A stretch of 64,000 nt of DNA from Desulfovibrio sp. An276 (GTDB taxonomy: Bacteria; Desulfobacterota; Desulfovibrionia; Desulfovibrionales; Desulfovibrionaceae). The stretch covers positions 1 through 64,000 of the forward strand of contig NZ_NFJC01000010.1 in the NCBI RefSeq assembly GCF_002159665.1, in the 5' to 3' direction. Below are positions 50,963 through 61,586 of the stretch, one piece after another. The notes beneath the pieces are model-generated. The model searched no databases. It saw only the letters and a program-made list of their open reading frames with translations, and had not been told where the DNA came from. Within the stretch, counting starts at the first letter, position 1; every line of letters starts with the position of its first letter. The translations under genes were made by a program, and so were the position numbers.

Positions 50963-52330
50963 CTATGCCTGCACCTTCACGCGTTCGGCAACCAGGGCGT
51001 TGACCAATATTTCGTCCAAGGTTGGGTGGGCAAACATGATTTCGTGCACGTTGTGGGCGTTGCGCTTCTCGCGCACAAGCATCTGCGCCTGGGTGACAAG
51101 GTGGGAGACGTCATGGCCTATGGCGGCCATGCCGGCCAGTTCTTCGCCATCCCATACGGCCTTCACAAAGCCCTGTGCCAGGGAGTGGGACTGTGCAATG
51201 GCGTTCAGGGTAAGAGGAGCCTTGGATACTGACACCTTGTCCCTGCCCTGGGCCAGAAGCTGGGCTGCCGTACTCCCTACGCGCATGATTTCAAGGCCAT
51301 AGTAGCAGGAGGGTACGGGACCAGAAGAGTAGGGGGTGTCCATGGTACCCAGAATGAGGCCGCTCACGTAGCGGGCCTGATGCTCTGCCGCATGAGCAAG
51401 CAGGACCTGACCGTTGACATCGCCCACAGCGTAGATGTGTGGGGCAGCCCGCAAGTGATCGTCCACCTCTACATAGCCCCGGCGATCAAGAGAGATGCCT
51501 GCCTTCTCGCAGCCAAGGTTTTCGGTGTTGGGTTTCCTGCCCACAGCCACCAGGGCCTTTGAGGCCGTGAAGACAGTACCGTCTGCCATGGTGAGCTCGG
51601 CCTGGCCGTCCTTTGTAACAAGGGATTTGGCAAAAACGCCTTCCACGCAGGCTATGCCGCGCTTTTTCAGGGTCTTGCGCAGCTCGTCCGCTATGTCCGC
51701 ATCCTCTAGGGGTGCGATGTGGGCTGCGCCCTCCACAATGGTCACCTTGCTGCCCATGGCAGCGAAAAAGTGTCCCATCTCAAGCCCAATGGCGCCGGCA
51801 CCAATGACCAGCAGGCTTGAGGGTATGGTCTCGATGGCAAGCAGGCTGGTCGAATTGAGGACGCAGTCTCCGTCCGGCTCCATGCCGGGAAAGGCCGCAT
51901 TGCGGGAGCCACAGGCAAGGATGATGTCCTCTGCCTCAAGGCTTTTTGCGCCGTCCTCGCAAGACACTGCGACGACACCCGGGCTCTCCAGGGAGGCTGT
52001 GCCCCTGATGAAATCCACGCCCAAAGCAACGAGGTTCTTTTCCACCATCTGGGAGCTGCCCTTCACAAAGCGGTCCATGCGGGTGCGCAGGGCCTTGAAA
52101 TCCACGCCAACCTCGCCGCTCAGGACTTTCTGCTTTTTGAGTGCCAGGACCAGTTCCAGAGGGGCTATGCCGCCAAGGAGCATCTTGGTAGGGATGCAGC
52201 CGCGGTTGAGGCAGGTTCCGCCTGCCTGCCTGTTCTCGACAACGGCAACCTTCTTTCCACCCCTTGCAAGGCTGAAGGCTGCGGCAATGCCGGCCGGGCC
52301 GGCTCCAAGTATGGCGACATCGTAGCGCAT
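50963..52330 (-). CDS. lpd: Dihydrolipoamide dehydrogenase (E3)
   Basis: A 455-aa flavoprotein disulfide reductase. FAD site AILGAGPAGIAAA at the N-terminus, redox-active disulfide in GGTCLNRGCIPTK, NAD site VIGAGAIGLEMGHFFAAMG, second FAD motif IYAVGDVNG and the C-terminal His-Glu pair in AHPTLDEIL identify E3 of 2-oxo-acid dehydrogenase or glycine cleavage complexes. The start at 52330 has GGAGGAGA right upstream. No E1, E2 or glycine-cleavage gene adjoins it. A gutted duplicate lies at 48122-48470, on the other side of the Fic/Rpn island. Confidence 0.95.
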   Translation of the reverse strand: MRYDVAILGAGPAGIAAAFSLARGGKKVAVVENRQAGGTCLNRGCIPTKMLLGGIAPLELVLALKKQKVLSGEVGVDFKALRTRMDRFVKGSSQMVEKNLVALGVDFIRGTASLESPGVVAVSCEDGAKSLEAEDIILACGSRNAAFPGMEPDGDCVLNSTSLLAIETIPSSLLVIGAGAIGLEMGHFFAAMGSKVTIVEGAAHIAPLEDADIADELRKTLKKRGIACVEGVFAKSLVTKDGQAELTMADGTVFTASKALVAVGRKPNTENLGCEKAGISLDRRGYVEVDDHLRAAPHIYAVGDVNGQVLLAHAAEHQARYVSGLILGTMDTPYSSGPVPSCYYGLEIMRVGSTAAQLLAQGRDKVSVSKAPLTLNAIAQSHSLAQGFVKAVWDGEELAGMAAIGHDVSHLVTQAQMLVREKRNAHNVHEIMFAHPTLDEILVNALVAERVKVQA

Positions 52331-53201
52331 GGTTCTCCTCCGGAAAATACACGAAACAAGAGCACAAAAACACCTTTTTCCCTTCTCACACACGCATGGA
52401 AATTGCAACTCGTGCAAAATCTCCCATGCAGGTTGCGGGCGGCCCTGGGCTCCTAAAGAGCACCTTGAGCGTCTGGTCTTCGGATCAGTGCTGACGCATC
52501 CCATATCGAAAGCAGGGTAGTCTTCCCGAGTCCCAAGGGAGGAAGCCCCGCGCATAAGCGCGGGGAGGCTTCACCATGCTTCCCCGCAATGGAGCCCCTT
52601 GTCGCCACATCCGCGGCCAGTGGAGAAGAGTTTGTTATCCTGTCGAAAAATTTTGATTTTGTCTGGACAAGCGTTTCTGGATGAAGTATCCTCGAACAAG
52701 TTTTTTCAGTGATGCGGGACGTCTTTCCACGCTTCACTGATAGTATCCATATCTCGACCATATCCGCCGTTCGGGCAGGATTTTTTTGATGGCCCATGAT
52801 CTGCACTGTACCAGCACAAGGCGCATCGTACGACTTCATGCAGAGCAGGGGCTTTTTTCCAACCTACAGGCACCCGGCCAGGAGCAACAAAATGCGTCTT
52901 TTCGCAAGCAGGTTGCAAGCTACCTCCCCCCCCCAATAAAAACAATGGGTTATCCTTCCATGTTGCCTGTGGTGTTTGGTCAGCTCGGCAAAGTCCGCTT
53001 TTCGGAATAAGGCTTTTTACAAGGCTGTGCCAGATGCACCAGCAGCTGCTCCCCATATTCTGAGATCCGCCCTTCGCATTCAGGCCTACCCGCAATCGCG
53101 TGGCAAACCTGTCCGCAGTTTCCCGGAACAGAAGCCCCGATTGTCTCCGTCAATTCGACATTTCCTAAAAGGCGCGGCAGCTGTCGGAACACTTCCGGCC
53201 C
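52331..53201. other. Long intergenic region with an IS605-like hairpin and a C9 run
   Basis: About 870 bp with no supportable gene between lpd (minus) and the EAL protein (plus). It holds the lpd leader, a GC-rich hairpin at 52541-52571, and a run of nine C at 52926-52934. Short open frames exist but none shows a family motif. Confidence 0.5.
52541..52571 (+). repeat. Hairpin resembling an IS200/IS605 right end
   Basis: CCCCGCGC-ATAA-GCGCGGGG with flanking GGAAG...GGCTTC, giving 8 bp plus a 2-nt bulge and 5 more bp. The GGAAGCCCCGCGC...GCGCGGGG pattern is like the hairpin at the tnpB end of IS605 elements. No tnpA or tnpB is nearby, so at most a solo end remains. Confidence 0.35.
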
Positions 53202-56200
53202 ATGCTTTTGTATACGATGAATATTGAAGAATCGTCCACAGCGAACAAGAAGTACTGGCAAAGACTGAGAATACTCAGCGAACGAACGACCAGGGACTTT
53301 TTGTCCGGGCTCTTGAACCGGGGCACTGCCACGCAGTATATCGAAAACTGCCTGAAAACCATGCCCCGGGACGAATCCTGCGCCCTGTTCATCATTGATC
53401 TCGACAACTTCAAGCAGGTCAACGACTCCCTTGGATACCAGGCTGGAGACAGGGTCATACAGCAGGCTGCGTCTCTGCTTTCCCGCTGCTTCCGTGTTAC
53501 CGATATCGTGGGCAGGCTCGGCGGCGACGAATTTTTTGCCCTGCTCGCGGGACATGTGACCAGAGACATGGTGGAGATGCGGGCCAAAAGCATTTGCGAA
53601 AGCCTGCAGTTTCCCATTGACAGCAGCAACGAGCTGCGCATCACCCCAAGTGTTGGCGTATCCATAGCCAAGGCAGGCATCAGTTTCAAAAAACTCTACG
53701 CCAGGGCGGACGCAAGTCTCTTCGAGGCAAAGAAGGGCGGGCGCAACCGCTACTTCATAAGCGACGACAGCACAATACTCGAGCAACTCGAACCGGGTGC
53801 GGCTGCAGTCCCGGATCTGCCCGTGTCCATCCATACGCTGCTTTCGAACATGAACGAAGGCGTTGCCCTGGTGGACATGACGGATTCGATGCGCGTTTTC
53901 TACGCAAGCCCGGCTCTTTCCCGTTTCCTCAATCTGGATGGCACATGCGCCTTTCCCTGTCCTCTCCAATCGATCATGCAGGTGCACCCGGACAACGAAA
54001 TGGATTTCGAGCATCTTCTGCATGAAGGCCTGCATGGCGACAAGGTGCTCGAATGCGAGTTGCGCGTCACCCCGAAGGGGAGTCACGACTGGCGCTGGTG
54101 CAGGATCAAGATGGTGCGAGACAAGAGCAGCATGCTGCTCTTTGTGACAGACATATCCGCCTCCAAGAATATCCTTGCCTCTGTTGCGGACGGCCAGGAA
54201 ATCTTGCGTCTTGTCCTGAGTCAGCGTGATCGCTTCATCTGGACAGTGGATCTGTACACGCGCACCTTCAGACTTTTCAATACAAGGCACCGCTTCCACA
54301 CCTCCGGTATCAGCATGAAGAACTTCCCCGATTGCCTGGTGGAAAGAGGCTGGGTGCACCCGTCTTCGGTTGCCAAGTACCGCAAGTTTGCAAGCGAGCT
54401 TTTGCAGGGCAACGCCACGGGTGGCTGTGCACTTGCCCTGCGCAACAAGATGAGCAAGAGCTACCGCTGGTTTTCGCTCTTCTACCACCTGCTTCCGGAA
54501 ACACTGGACAGGCCCCCTCGCGTGATAGGCGTTCTCGAGCCTCTGGCCTGCATGTACAGTCAGGAAGGACTTCTAGTCACCGAGACACTGTGGGAGGATC
54601 TGCGCCCCTCGCTCATTCTCTACCTGCACGCCAATCTCTCCACAAACCATATCAACTCCCTGTGGCGCGAAGGCAAGAACTTCTGCAATACCACCATCTC
54701 CTATAGCCAGCTTATAGAACGCAGCAAGTCGTTACTCTTCTTTCCGGAGGAAGCGCGTATCTTTGCGCAGGAATTCTGCCGCGAGTTTTTGCTTGAGGCT
54801 TTCTCCTCCGGCCGATTCTGGATCACGAGAGAGCTCAGGCGCGTGGACAGCGGCGGCAATATCCGCTGGTGCTCCTATACGATCCTGCTCTCGCCCCTGC
54901 CGGAAACCGAGGACGTGCACGCCTTTCTCTTCATCCAGAATACGGACGTGCGCCACGAATGGGAACGTGCCCTGCCAGGCGGTTGCACATCCCCGGAAGC
55001 GGGCCTCTACGACAGGAAAACCGCTGGCGCCCTGGCCGCCATTGCCATGGAGAGTACTTCTTCCTCTGCCTCGCAGGCCTTCTATGATCTCCAGGCTCTT
55101 GTCGTGCTGCAGTTTGATGCCTGCGAGGACTGCTGTGACACCCTGAGCGGCGGAGACAAGGGGCTTGTCGCCATAGTGGGTACGCTCTTTGCCGGGGCAG
55201 AGTGCATTGTGGGTGATCTGGGCGAGAGCAGACTTTCCTTTTTCCTGCCCAGAGTTCTTTCCCGCGTCCAGCTGCGCCAGCAACTGGACAAGGTCATTGA
55301 CTTTGTGCGCAAGACGCTGGCACGTACCCACACCCAGCATCCGATTCGCTTTGTGTGCGCTGTTCTTTGCGACAGCCTGATTGGCGCGGACTACGCTACG
55401 CTTCTTGCCCATGGCGAGAAAATCTGCTCTGCCTGGCACGATTCCCCGGACGACGAGATCATCTACTACACAAGAGCCCAGGCCGAGTCCGGCCATCAGA
55501 TGCTGGATCCGGATCTGGACCAGACGACTTCCCCTGTGCGCGTGCCTGTCCCTGCGGGCAGAAACGAACTGGAACACAAGGAGCGCATTGACAGCTTTAT
55601 TTATGACTGCCTGGACGCCATCATCATGGCGGATTCGCCAGAGAAGGCCACTGAGGACATCCTGGCGCGCATAGGCAACCACTTTTGCGCGGACAGGGTC
55701 TATCTTATGACCATGCCCGTGGACAGCCGCCATGTTGTCGTCACCAGCGAGTGGTGCAGCGAGCACAAGGGCAGCATCAGGAGCTTTGTCTCCGGCATGC
55801 GCATTGACAGCCTTCCCCTGGTCAAAACGTGCCTCGAAAAGGACAAGGCGCTCTTTGTCAACAGGAGCAACATGCAGGATCCCCAGGGCACAACGGAAAG
55901 GTTCATCAGCAGCGAGACAGGGGAACATGTGTGGAACTACGCCATCTTTCCCCTGCACATGCAGGGCAAGGAGCCTGCCCATGGCTTCCTCTGTCTCGAA
56001 AACATGAATCGGGGGGAAAAGGACGTGAGCGATTTGAAGCGTCTTTTGCCCTACCTTGTACGCATCAGCCAGAAATACACCCTCTTCATGGACAGCCAAA
56101 ACGCCTCCCTGGACGCTCTGACCGGCATACTCAATATCAATGCCTACAAGAGTAGGGTTCACAAGCTGACCTCGGACAAGTTCAGCTCCATGGGCGTGCT

Positions 56201-57305
56201 GGCGCTGGACGTACCAAATCTGGACACGAGCGACGGCACGCACTGCAAAACCAGTGCCCAGGCTCTTGTGCACATCTCGGGCATCCTCATGACCATTTTC
56301 GACAGGAAGTATATTTTCCGCACCAAAATGTCCGAGTTCATCATGTTCTGTCCCAATACGACCCAGGATGTCTTCCTGGGCAGGGTATTGCGTGCCCAGT
56401 CCGTGCTGCAGCGCCGCTACCAGAAGACACTGCGCATAGGCTACACTTGGGCGGAAGGTTTTTTCTTTGGCGAAAGGCTTGTGCGGGAGGCCCGTGCCAT
56501 CATGCTGTCTGCCGAGGAAATGCCTTCCCTCAGGCTTGGCGGGCAGGATGCAGGCAATCCCCAGGACTGGCAAAAAAACTTTGTTGTGTACCTGCAGCCC
56601 AAGGTTGACATGCAAAGTGGCAGGGTCTTCAGCGCCGAGGCTCTTGTGCGCGGTCTGGACAGCGATGGCAAGATGATTTCTCCCCTTCAGTTCATCGAGG
56701 CCATGGAAAAGATGGGATCCATCAGGGAACTGGATCTCTTTGTGCTCAAGGAGGTTCTGGAGTATCTGGATTCCTGCAGGCAAAAAAAGGTCAAGCCCCT
56801 GCCTATGTCCGTGAACTTCTCGAGGATAACGTTTTTCAATCCTTCGACGCCTGGAGCCGTGCTGGCAATCCTGAGCCGCTACCCGGATGTGGACCCGGGC
56901 CTCATAGAAATTGAAATTACCGAAACCGCCGGAGACGTGGAGAGCAGCACACTCGAGCGCACCATGGACCATTTCCGCCAGCTTGGCCTGCACTTTGCCC
57001 TGGACGATTTCGGTTCGCGCTACGCAAACTTCTCCATGTTCGCCAACATCAGGTTCGATACCGTCAAGCTCGACAGGAGTCTGACCAGGGAAATGTCCTA
57101 CAATCCTGTCTGTCGTTCCCTTGTTGGCAACATAGTCCGCATCTGCTCCAATCAGGGCATGCAATGCGTTGCCGAGGGAGTGGAAACCCAGGCGCAGGTC
57201 GATGTTCTGCTGGAGGAGGGCTGCAGCCTGGCTCAGGGATTTTTCTATAACAGACCAATACCAATGCAGGAATTCTGGCAAAAATATCAGATACAATCTG
57301 TGTAG
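53202..57305 (+). CDS. Multidomain c-di-GMP protein: GGDEF-PAS-GAF-(degenerate GGDEF)-EAL
   Basis: A 1367-aa cytoplasmic signalling protein without clear membrane segments. GGDEF cyclase domain, about 25-195: GGDEF at 107-111 with an RVTD inhibitory I-site at 98-101, so probably active and feedback-controlled. PAS-like regions, about 205-330 and 340-620. GAF-like, about 800-950. A second GGDEF-like domain (965-1115) has lost its signature. EAL phosphodiesterase, about 1125-1360, with AEALVRG, LALDDFGSRYANF and EGVET intact. Having both activities suggests a ligand- or partner-switched enzyme. It lies 10 bp ahead of the CheB-CheR gene, so the two are probably cotranscribed. The start at 53202 or 53217 cannot be decided. 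Confidence 0.9.
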   Translation: MLLYTMNIEESSTANKKYWQRLRILSERTTRDFLSGLLNRGTATQYIENCLKTMPRDESCALFIIDLDNFKQVNDSLGYQAGDRVIQQAASLLSRCFRVTDIVGRLGGDEFFALLAGHVTRDMVEMRAKSICESLQFPIDSSNELRITPSVGVSIAKAGISFKKLYARADASLFEAKKGGRNRYFISDDSTILEQLEPGAAAVPDLPVSIHTLLSNMNEGVALVDMTDSMRVFYASPALSRFLNLDGTCAFPCPLQSIMQVHPDNEMDFEHLLHEGLHGDKVLECELRVTPKGSHDWRWCRIKMVRDKSSMLLFVTDISASKNILASVADGQEILRLVLSQRDRFIWTVDLYTRTFRLFNTRHRFHTSGISMKNFPDCLVERGWVHPSSVAKYRKFASELLQGNATGGCALALRNKMSKSYRWFSLFYHLLPETLDRPPRVIGVLEPLACMYSQEGLLVTETLWEDLRPSLILYLHANLSTNHINSLWREGKNFCNTTISYSQLIERSKSLLFFPEEARIFAQEFCREFLLEAFSSGRFWITRELRRVDSGGNIRWCSYTILLSPLPETEDVHAFLFIQNTDVRHEWERALPGGCTSPEAGLYDRKTAGALAAIAMESTSSSASQAFYDLQALVVLQFDACEDCCDTLSGGDKGLVAIVGTLFAGAECIVGDLGESRLSFFLPRVLSRVQLRQQLDKVIDFVRKTLARTHTQHPIRFVCAVLCDSLIGADYATLLAHGEKICSAWHDSPDDEIIYYTRAQAESGHQMLDPDLDQTTSPVRVPVPAGRNELEHKERIDSFIYDCLDAIIMADSPEKATEDILARIGNHFCADRVYLMTMPVDSRHVVVTSEWCSEHKGSIRSFVSGMRIDSLPLVKTCLEKDKALFVNRSNMQDPQGTTERFISSETGEHVWNYAIFPLHMQGKEPAHGFLCLENMNRGEKDVSDLKRLLPYLVRISQKYTLFMDSQNASLDALTGILNINAYKSRVHKLTSDKFSSMGVLALDVPNLDTSDGTHCKTSAQALVHISGILMTIFDRKYIFRTKMSEFIMFCPNTTQDVFLGRVLRAQSVLQRRYQKTLRIGYTWAEGFFFGERLVREARAIMLSAEEMPSLRLGGQDAGNPQDWQKNFVVYLQPKVDMQSGRVFSAEALVRGLDSDGKMISPLQFIEAMEKMGSIRELDLFVLKEVLEYLDSCRQKKVKPLPMSVNFSRITFFNPSTPGAVLAILSRYPDVDPGLIEIEITETAGDVESSTLERTMDHFRQLGLHFALDDFGSRYANFSMFANIRFDTVKLDRSLTREMSYNPVCRSLVGNIVRICSNQGMQCVAEGVETQAQVDVLLEEGCSLAQGFFYNRPIPMQEFWQKYQIQSV

Positions 57306-57315
57306 GGGGCAGGCA

Positions 57316-59847
57316 ATGACTACAGCAATCAACGTGAACAACGGACAACAGGAACTTCGCCCCATGGTCGTGGGCATAGGCGCCTCTGCAGGAGGCCTTG
57401 AGGCCCTGCAGCAGTTCTTTTCCTGCATTCCGAGCAATACTGGCCTCATTTTCATTATCATCCAGCATCTTTCTCCAGACTACAAAAGCCTCATGGCCGA
57501 GATTCTCGGCAAGCACACCAGCATGATGGTGCTGCAGGCGGAAAGCGACATGGAAATCGAGCCGGACACGGTCTATCTTATCCCTCCGAAAAAGAACATG
57601 ACCATCAGGGATGGCAGGCTTCTTCTGACAGACTATGTACATGGCTCCATCAACCACCCCATAGACATTTTCCTCAATTCCCTGGCAGAAGAGAGGAAGG
57701 AGCGCTCCCTTGCAGTGATCCTCTCCGGCACAGGCTCGGACGGTACAAACGGCATCAAGGCCATCAAGGAGCACGGCGGCTTTGTGCTTGTGCAGGAGCC
57801 AGCCAGCGCCAAGTTCGACGGCATGCCCCGCAACGCCATCAATACGGGTCTTGCAGATGTCATTCTGCCCCCCGGACAGCTGGCAGAGGAAATCCTCACC
57901 TACGCGAACTATCCCGCCATGGCCATGCGCCAGGAGCACCTGCAGGGCTTTCCCGACGAAGACGCCCTTGCCCACATATACATGATACTGAAGCAGGTGA
58001 GCGGCATAGATTTCACCCATTACAAGCGCAACACGGTTTTGCGCCGCATTGAACGCCGCATGCTGGTGACCCACTGTGCAACTCCGCTCCAGTTTTCCAA
58101 AATGCTGGAGGAATCCCCGGGGGAGGCAAATCTGCTGGTCAAGGACATTCTTATAGGTGTTACCAAATTCTTCCGCGACGCCGACTATTTCGAGGCCCTG
58201 AAGCGCTCAGCCATCTACACCATTGTGGAACGCAGCAGTGAATCCGACCCCATACGCATCTGGAGTGCAGGCTGCTCCACTGGCGAAGAAGCCTATTCCC
58301 TGGCCATCCTCTTCAATGAGGTGCTGGAAGAAACCGGACTCAAGCGCGACATCAAGATTTTTGCAACGGACGTAGACGCCAGCGCCATAGAAACAGCCAG
58401 CAAAGGCATCTTTCCAGAAAGCATAGTGGACGACGTCTCGACAGAACGCCTGACCAGATATTTTGTCAAGCGCAACGACACCTATCAGATTTCCAAGGAA
58501 ATCAGGAAGATGATCATCTTTGCGCCGCACAACATGCTCTCGGATCCGCCCTTTGGCAAGCTGGACCTCATTTGTTGCCGCAACGTGCTCATCTACTTCC
58601 AGCCCGTACTGCAAAAGGGACTCTTTGCCATCTTCCACTCGGCACTCAAAAACGGCGGCTTCCTCTTTCTCGGCAAGAGCGAGACCGCAAGCGAGTATTC
58701 GAGCGTGTTCACACCGCTCTCCATTGCGGAAAAGATCTATCTGCACAAGAGCGACGGCAAAACAGACGACCTTGTGCCGCCTGCCTTCAAGATCCCCAAC
58801 ATTCAGACTACCGTGCCGAGCCTGCCGGGCCTTGCCCACAGGGAAGAGTCAAATCCGGCCATAGAGAGCATCTACACACAGTTCCTGGAACAGTTTCTGC
58901 CTGCCTCGGTGATTGTCGACGAACAAAACAATGTCATCCACTTCTTCGGCAACTATTCGGACTACCTGAATATCGCGCCCGGCAAGGCGACCTTCAACTT
59001 CTTCTCCCTGATCAACAAGGACCTGAGCCTTGTTTCTTCCACGGCTATCAACCGCTGTCGTTCCGAGAACACTCCGGTTACCTACACGGAGATTTCCGTA
59101 GACTGCCCCTCCGGGAGCAAGAACATCGACATGTCCGTGTATCCTGTGTCCGGCACCGGCAAGGGAACGCTCATAGCCATCCTCTTCAAGGAGCACAGCG
59201 AGCAGACCGAACAGACAGGCATCAGGGAAAAGTACGACATCAACCAGACCGCTGCGCAGCGCATTACGGATCTCGAGCATGAGCTGCAGGTCTCGCAAAA
59301 CGACTTGCGTACCACCATCGAGGAACTGGAGACAGTAAACGAGGAGCTGCAGGCTGCCAACGAGGAACTGCTCACTGCCAACGAGGAGCTGCAAAGCTCC
59401 AACGAGGAGCTGCAGTCCGTGAACGAGGAGCTGTACACCGTCAACTCCGAGTTTCAGCAGAAGCTCGACGAGCTGACTACCATGACCAACGACCTCTCGA
59501 ACTTCCTGTCCTCCACCATGATTGGCATCCTCTTTGTGGACAGCCAACTCAATATCCGCAAGTTTACGGAGTACGTGGGCAGGGAGTTCCAGCTCGTCAA
59601 CCAGGACGTAGGCCGTCCCATACAGATTTTTGCCCACAGTTTCCCGGAGGAGGACATTGTCTCGGATGCCCAGAACGTGCTGAAAAATCTCGTTCCTGTG
59701 GACAGGGAAGTCATTGGCATGAATGGGCGCTTCTACACCATGCGCATAGCTCCCTACCGTACAACGGAAAACAGCATACGCGGCCTTGTCATCACGGTCA
59801 TTGACAGCCTTGGCGAAGGGAGCGAACACACGGAAAACGCCCAGTAG
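57316..59847 (+). CDS. CheB-CheR fusion with coiled coil and PAS domain
   Basis: An 843-aa protein. CheB methylesterase, 15-200: [17 protein letters not shown] and the [19 protein letters not shown] loop with catalytic Ser, His and Asp, but no N-terminal receiver domain. CheR methyltransferase, 215-490: [17 protein letters not shown] (SAM site) and [12 protein letters not shown] coiled coil of repeated NEELQ heptads, about 655-715, precedes a PAS domain (about 720-840). Such fusions are stand-alone signalling proteins in many bacteria and are not part of a chemotaxis operon here. The start at 57316 follows a G-rich ribosome site. Confidence 0.93.
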   Translation: MTTAINVNNGQQELRPMVVGIGASAGGLEALQQFFSCIPSNTGLIFIIIQHLSPDYKSLMAEILGKHTSMMVLQAESDMEIEPDTVYLIPPKKNMTIRDGRLLLTDYVHGSINHPIDIFLNSLAEERKERSLAVILSGTGSDGTNGIKAIKEHGGFVLVQEPASAKFDGMPRNAINTGLADVILPPGQLAEEILTYANYPAMAMRQEHLQGFPDEDALAHIYMILKQVSGIDFTHYKRNTVLRRIERRMLVTHCATPLQFSKMLEESPGEANLLVKDILIGVTKFFRDADYFEALKRSAIYTIVERSSESDPIRIWSAGCSTGEEAYSLAILFNEVLEETGLKRDIKIFATDVDASAIETASKGIFPESIVDDVSTERLTRYFVKRNDTYQISKEIRKMIIFAPHNMLSDPPFGKLDLICCRNVLIYFQPVLQKGLFAIFHSALKNGGFLFLGKSETASEYSSVFTPLSIAEKIYLHKSDGKTDDLVPPAFKIPNIQTTVPSLPGLAHREESNPAIESIYTQFLEQFLPASVIVDEQNNVIHFFGNYSDYLNIAPGKATFNFFSLINKDLSLVSSTAINRCRSENTPVTYTEISVDCPSGSKNIDMSVYPVSGTGKGTLIAILFKEHSEQTEQTGIREKYDINQTAAQRITDLEHELQVSQNDLRTTIEELETVNEELQAANEELLTANEELQSSNEELQSVNEELYTVNSEFQQKLDELTTMTNDLSNFLSSTMIGILFVDSQLNIRKFTEYVGREFQLVNQDVGRPIQIFAHSFPEEDIVSDAQNVLKNLVPVDREVIGMNGRFYTMRIAPYRTTENSIRGLVITVIDSLGEGSEHTENAQ

Positions 59848-59882
59848 CAGAACGAAGCCTGCGTTTTTCATTCCAGTCGTAC

Positions 59883-59913
59883 AGGCAGCCAGGGGCTCCT
59901 CCCCTGACTGCCT
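59883..59913 (+). terminator. Hairpin after the CheB-CheR gene
   Basis: Arms AGGCAG-CC-AGGGG and CCCCT-GA-CTGCCT with a 5-nt loop, 35 bp past the stop, followed 10 nt later by TTTTT. A diverged copy of this stretch lies before the second cyclase gene. Confidence 0.6.
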
Positions 59914-60067
59914 GCGCAATGTATTTTTCGATTGTCCTCACGCCCCGAGGCATGATTGGGTTCAGACCACAAACAACTCGACCTCTGCTGAACTTTCTTG
60001 TCTGCGCCTGACGCAGAACTTGAGCCGGTACAGAAGAGAAAGAGAGTGAATCCTCGGACAGGTCCTT

Positions 60068-61351
60068 ATGTTCACAGAATCCCAGAAAAACGACGAGCTG
60101 CTCTCCCTTCTTGAAAACACCTTCTACGCCATTGTACGTGTGGATCCCGCGAAGGACAGCTGCTGGTTTCTGAAAGGCGTTGCCAGGGAACACAGCTACA
60201 GGCGTTTTGCCTACACTCGTCTGTTGCAGGCTTCGAGCAAGTTTGTCTACTCCAAGTACCGCAGCAGCGTCCTGTATACGCTCAGTGCTGCAAATCTGAA
60301 GAAAAGGGCGTTTACTCCGGATTTCACACTCAACTTTGCCTACGCAACCTTCAATGAGGAGAAATGGGTCTCTGTCAGCTTCATCTGCGATCCGAACTCG
60401 GACAATATTTATCTGTTGTTCAGGCAATGCAAGGAATATGACGTTGTGCTCAAGGACATCGTCAATATGTATGTCTATGACCGCTGTGACTATTTTGTCT
60501 ATATTGACGCGCAAAACAACAGCTATGTCATGTTCAGCGGCAGCAAGAACGGCACGCCGCTGCCACCGCAGTCAGGGGATGATTACAATTCTGAAGTTGT
60601 CAGGTACGCAGATCTGTATGTTACACCCGAAGACAGGGACATAGCCATCAGCGAAATGCTCCTGGACAACGTAATTGCAAAGCTTGAACACAACAATATT
60701 CACAGCTTCTATGCCGGCGTTGTGGATCCTGTACGGGGATACACGCGCAAAAAGGTGGAATTCCAATACTACAACAGGGAGAGGAAGAAGATTCTGCTCT
60801 GGCGCACGGACATATCGCAGCTCTACCACGAGGAGATGGAGCGTAATGCCAAGCTGCGCGAGGCGCTCATACGGGCTCAGACGGATTCCATGACAGGTCT
60901 TCTCAACAAGCAAACCTTTGAGGAAGAGGTCTGTGCCTGCCTGCAGACAAACGAGTCTCTTGCCGCCTTCCTCTTTGTCGACCTTGACAACTTCAAGAGT
61001 GTCAACGATCAATTGGGTCACAACACGGGCGACAAGGTCATTCTTGCTCTCGCAGCCATTCTCAGGAAGGAGGCTGCGGACAGACAGGCCATTACCGGTC
61101 GCTTGGGCGGTGACGAGTTCGGAGTCTTTTTGAGCGAGCTCGACAGCCGCGAGGAGGCATGCCAGCTGGCGCGGGCCATCTGTGAAGACTTTGCTGCCCA
61201 GGGCAGCATAATCTGCTCCTCCGTCTCCTGCAGCATAGGCATTGCCTTCTGTCCCGAAGAGGCGACAAGTTACGCAGAGCTCGCGGAAAAGGCCGACAGC
61301 AGAACCTATGCAGTCAAGGCATCGGGCAAGAACGGATTTGCCTCCGAGTAA
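60068..61351 (+). CDS. Diguanylate cyclase (GGDEF), first tandem copy
   Basis: A 427-aa protein: an N-terminal sensory region of about 255 residues with no fold I recognise, a short helical linker, then a GGDEF domain (about 262-425) with DLDNFKSVND and RLGGDEFGVF intact, so it should make c-di-GMP. There is no RxxD inhibitory site before GGDEF. It is a close paralogue of the next gene over its entire length. No membrane segment is seen. Confidence 0.92.
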   Translation: MFTESQKNDELLSLLENTFYAIVRVDPAKDSCWFLKGVAREHSYRRFAYTRLLQASSKFVYSKYRSSVLYTLSAANLKKRAFTPDFTLNFAYATFNEEKWVSVSFICDPNSDNIYLLFRQCKEYDVVLKDIVNMYVYDRCDYFVYIDAQNNSYVMFSGSKNGTPLPPQSGDDYNSEVVRYADLYVTPEDRDIAISEMLLDNVIAKLEHNNIHSFYAGVVDPVRGYTRKKVEFQYYNRERKKILLWRTDISQLYHEEMERNAKLREALIRAQTDSMTGLLNKQTFEEEVCACLQTNESLAAFLFVDLDNFKSVNDQLGHNTGDKVILALAAILRKEAADRQAITGRLGGDEFGVFLSELDSREEACQLARAICEDFAAQGSIICSSVSCSIGIAFCPEEATSYAELAEKADSRTYAVKASGKNGFASE

Positions 61352-61586
61352 AGCGGCGTGCTTCTACACGCCCCTATTGCACTTCGGAACAGCATACGCG
61401 GCCTTGTCATCATGCTATCGACGGTCTGGGCGAGGGCACGGAGCATAAACCAATAGTAGACGAAGCTTGCGTTTTTCATTCCAATCGGCTAGGCAGTCAG
61501 ACGCTTCTTCCCCAATGGCTGTCTGTGCCGTGGCAAGGCTGGAATCAGCCTGCAGCTGAATTGTCGGCATCCCCCAAGGTATTGTT
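61352..61586 (+). other. Duplicated spacer with the 3' end of the CheB-CheR gene
   Basis: 61386-61500 repeats, with substitutions, the last codons and 3' flank of the CheB-CheR gene (59771-59890), including GGAACAGCATACGCGGCCTT and the AGACGAAGC-TGCGTTTTTCATTCCA segment. It marks the left part of a tandem duplication. Confidence 0.8.

Noticed and set aside
52706-53095. Open frame of 129 codons, possibly an IS fragment
   Set aside because: A C-terminal stretch looks faintly transposase-like, but no family motif could be confirmed and the reading crosses the C9 run.
59301-59470. Short tandem DNA repeats in the CheB-CheR gene
   Set aside because: They encode NEELQ-type heptads of a coiled coil, which is normal for this fusion family.
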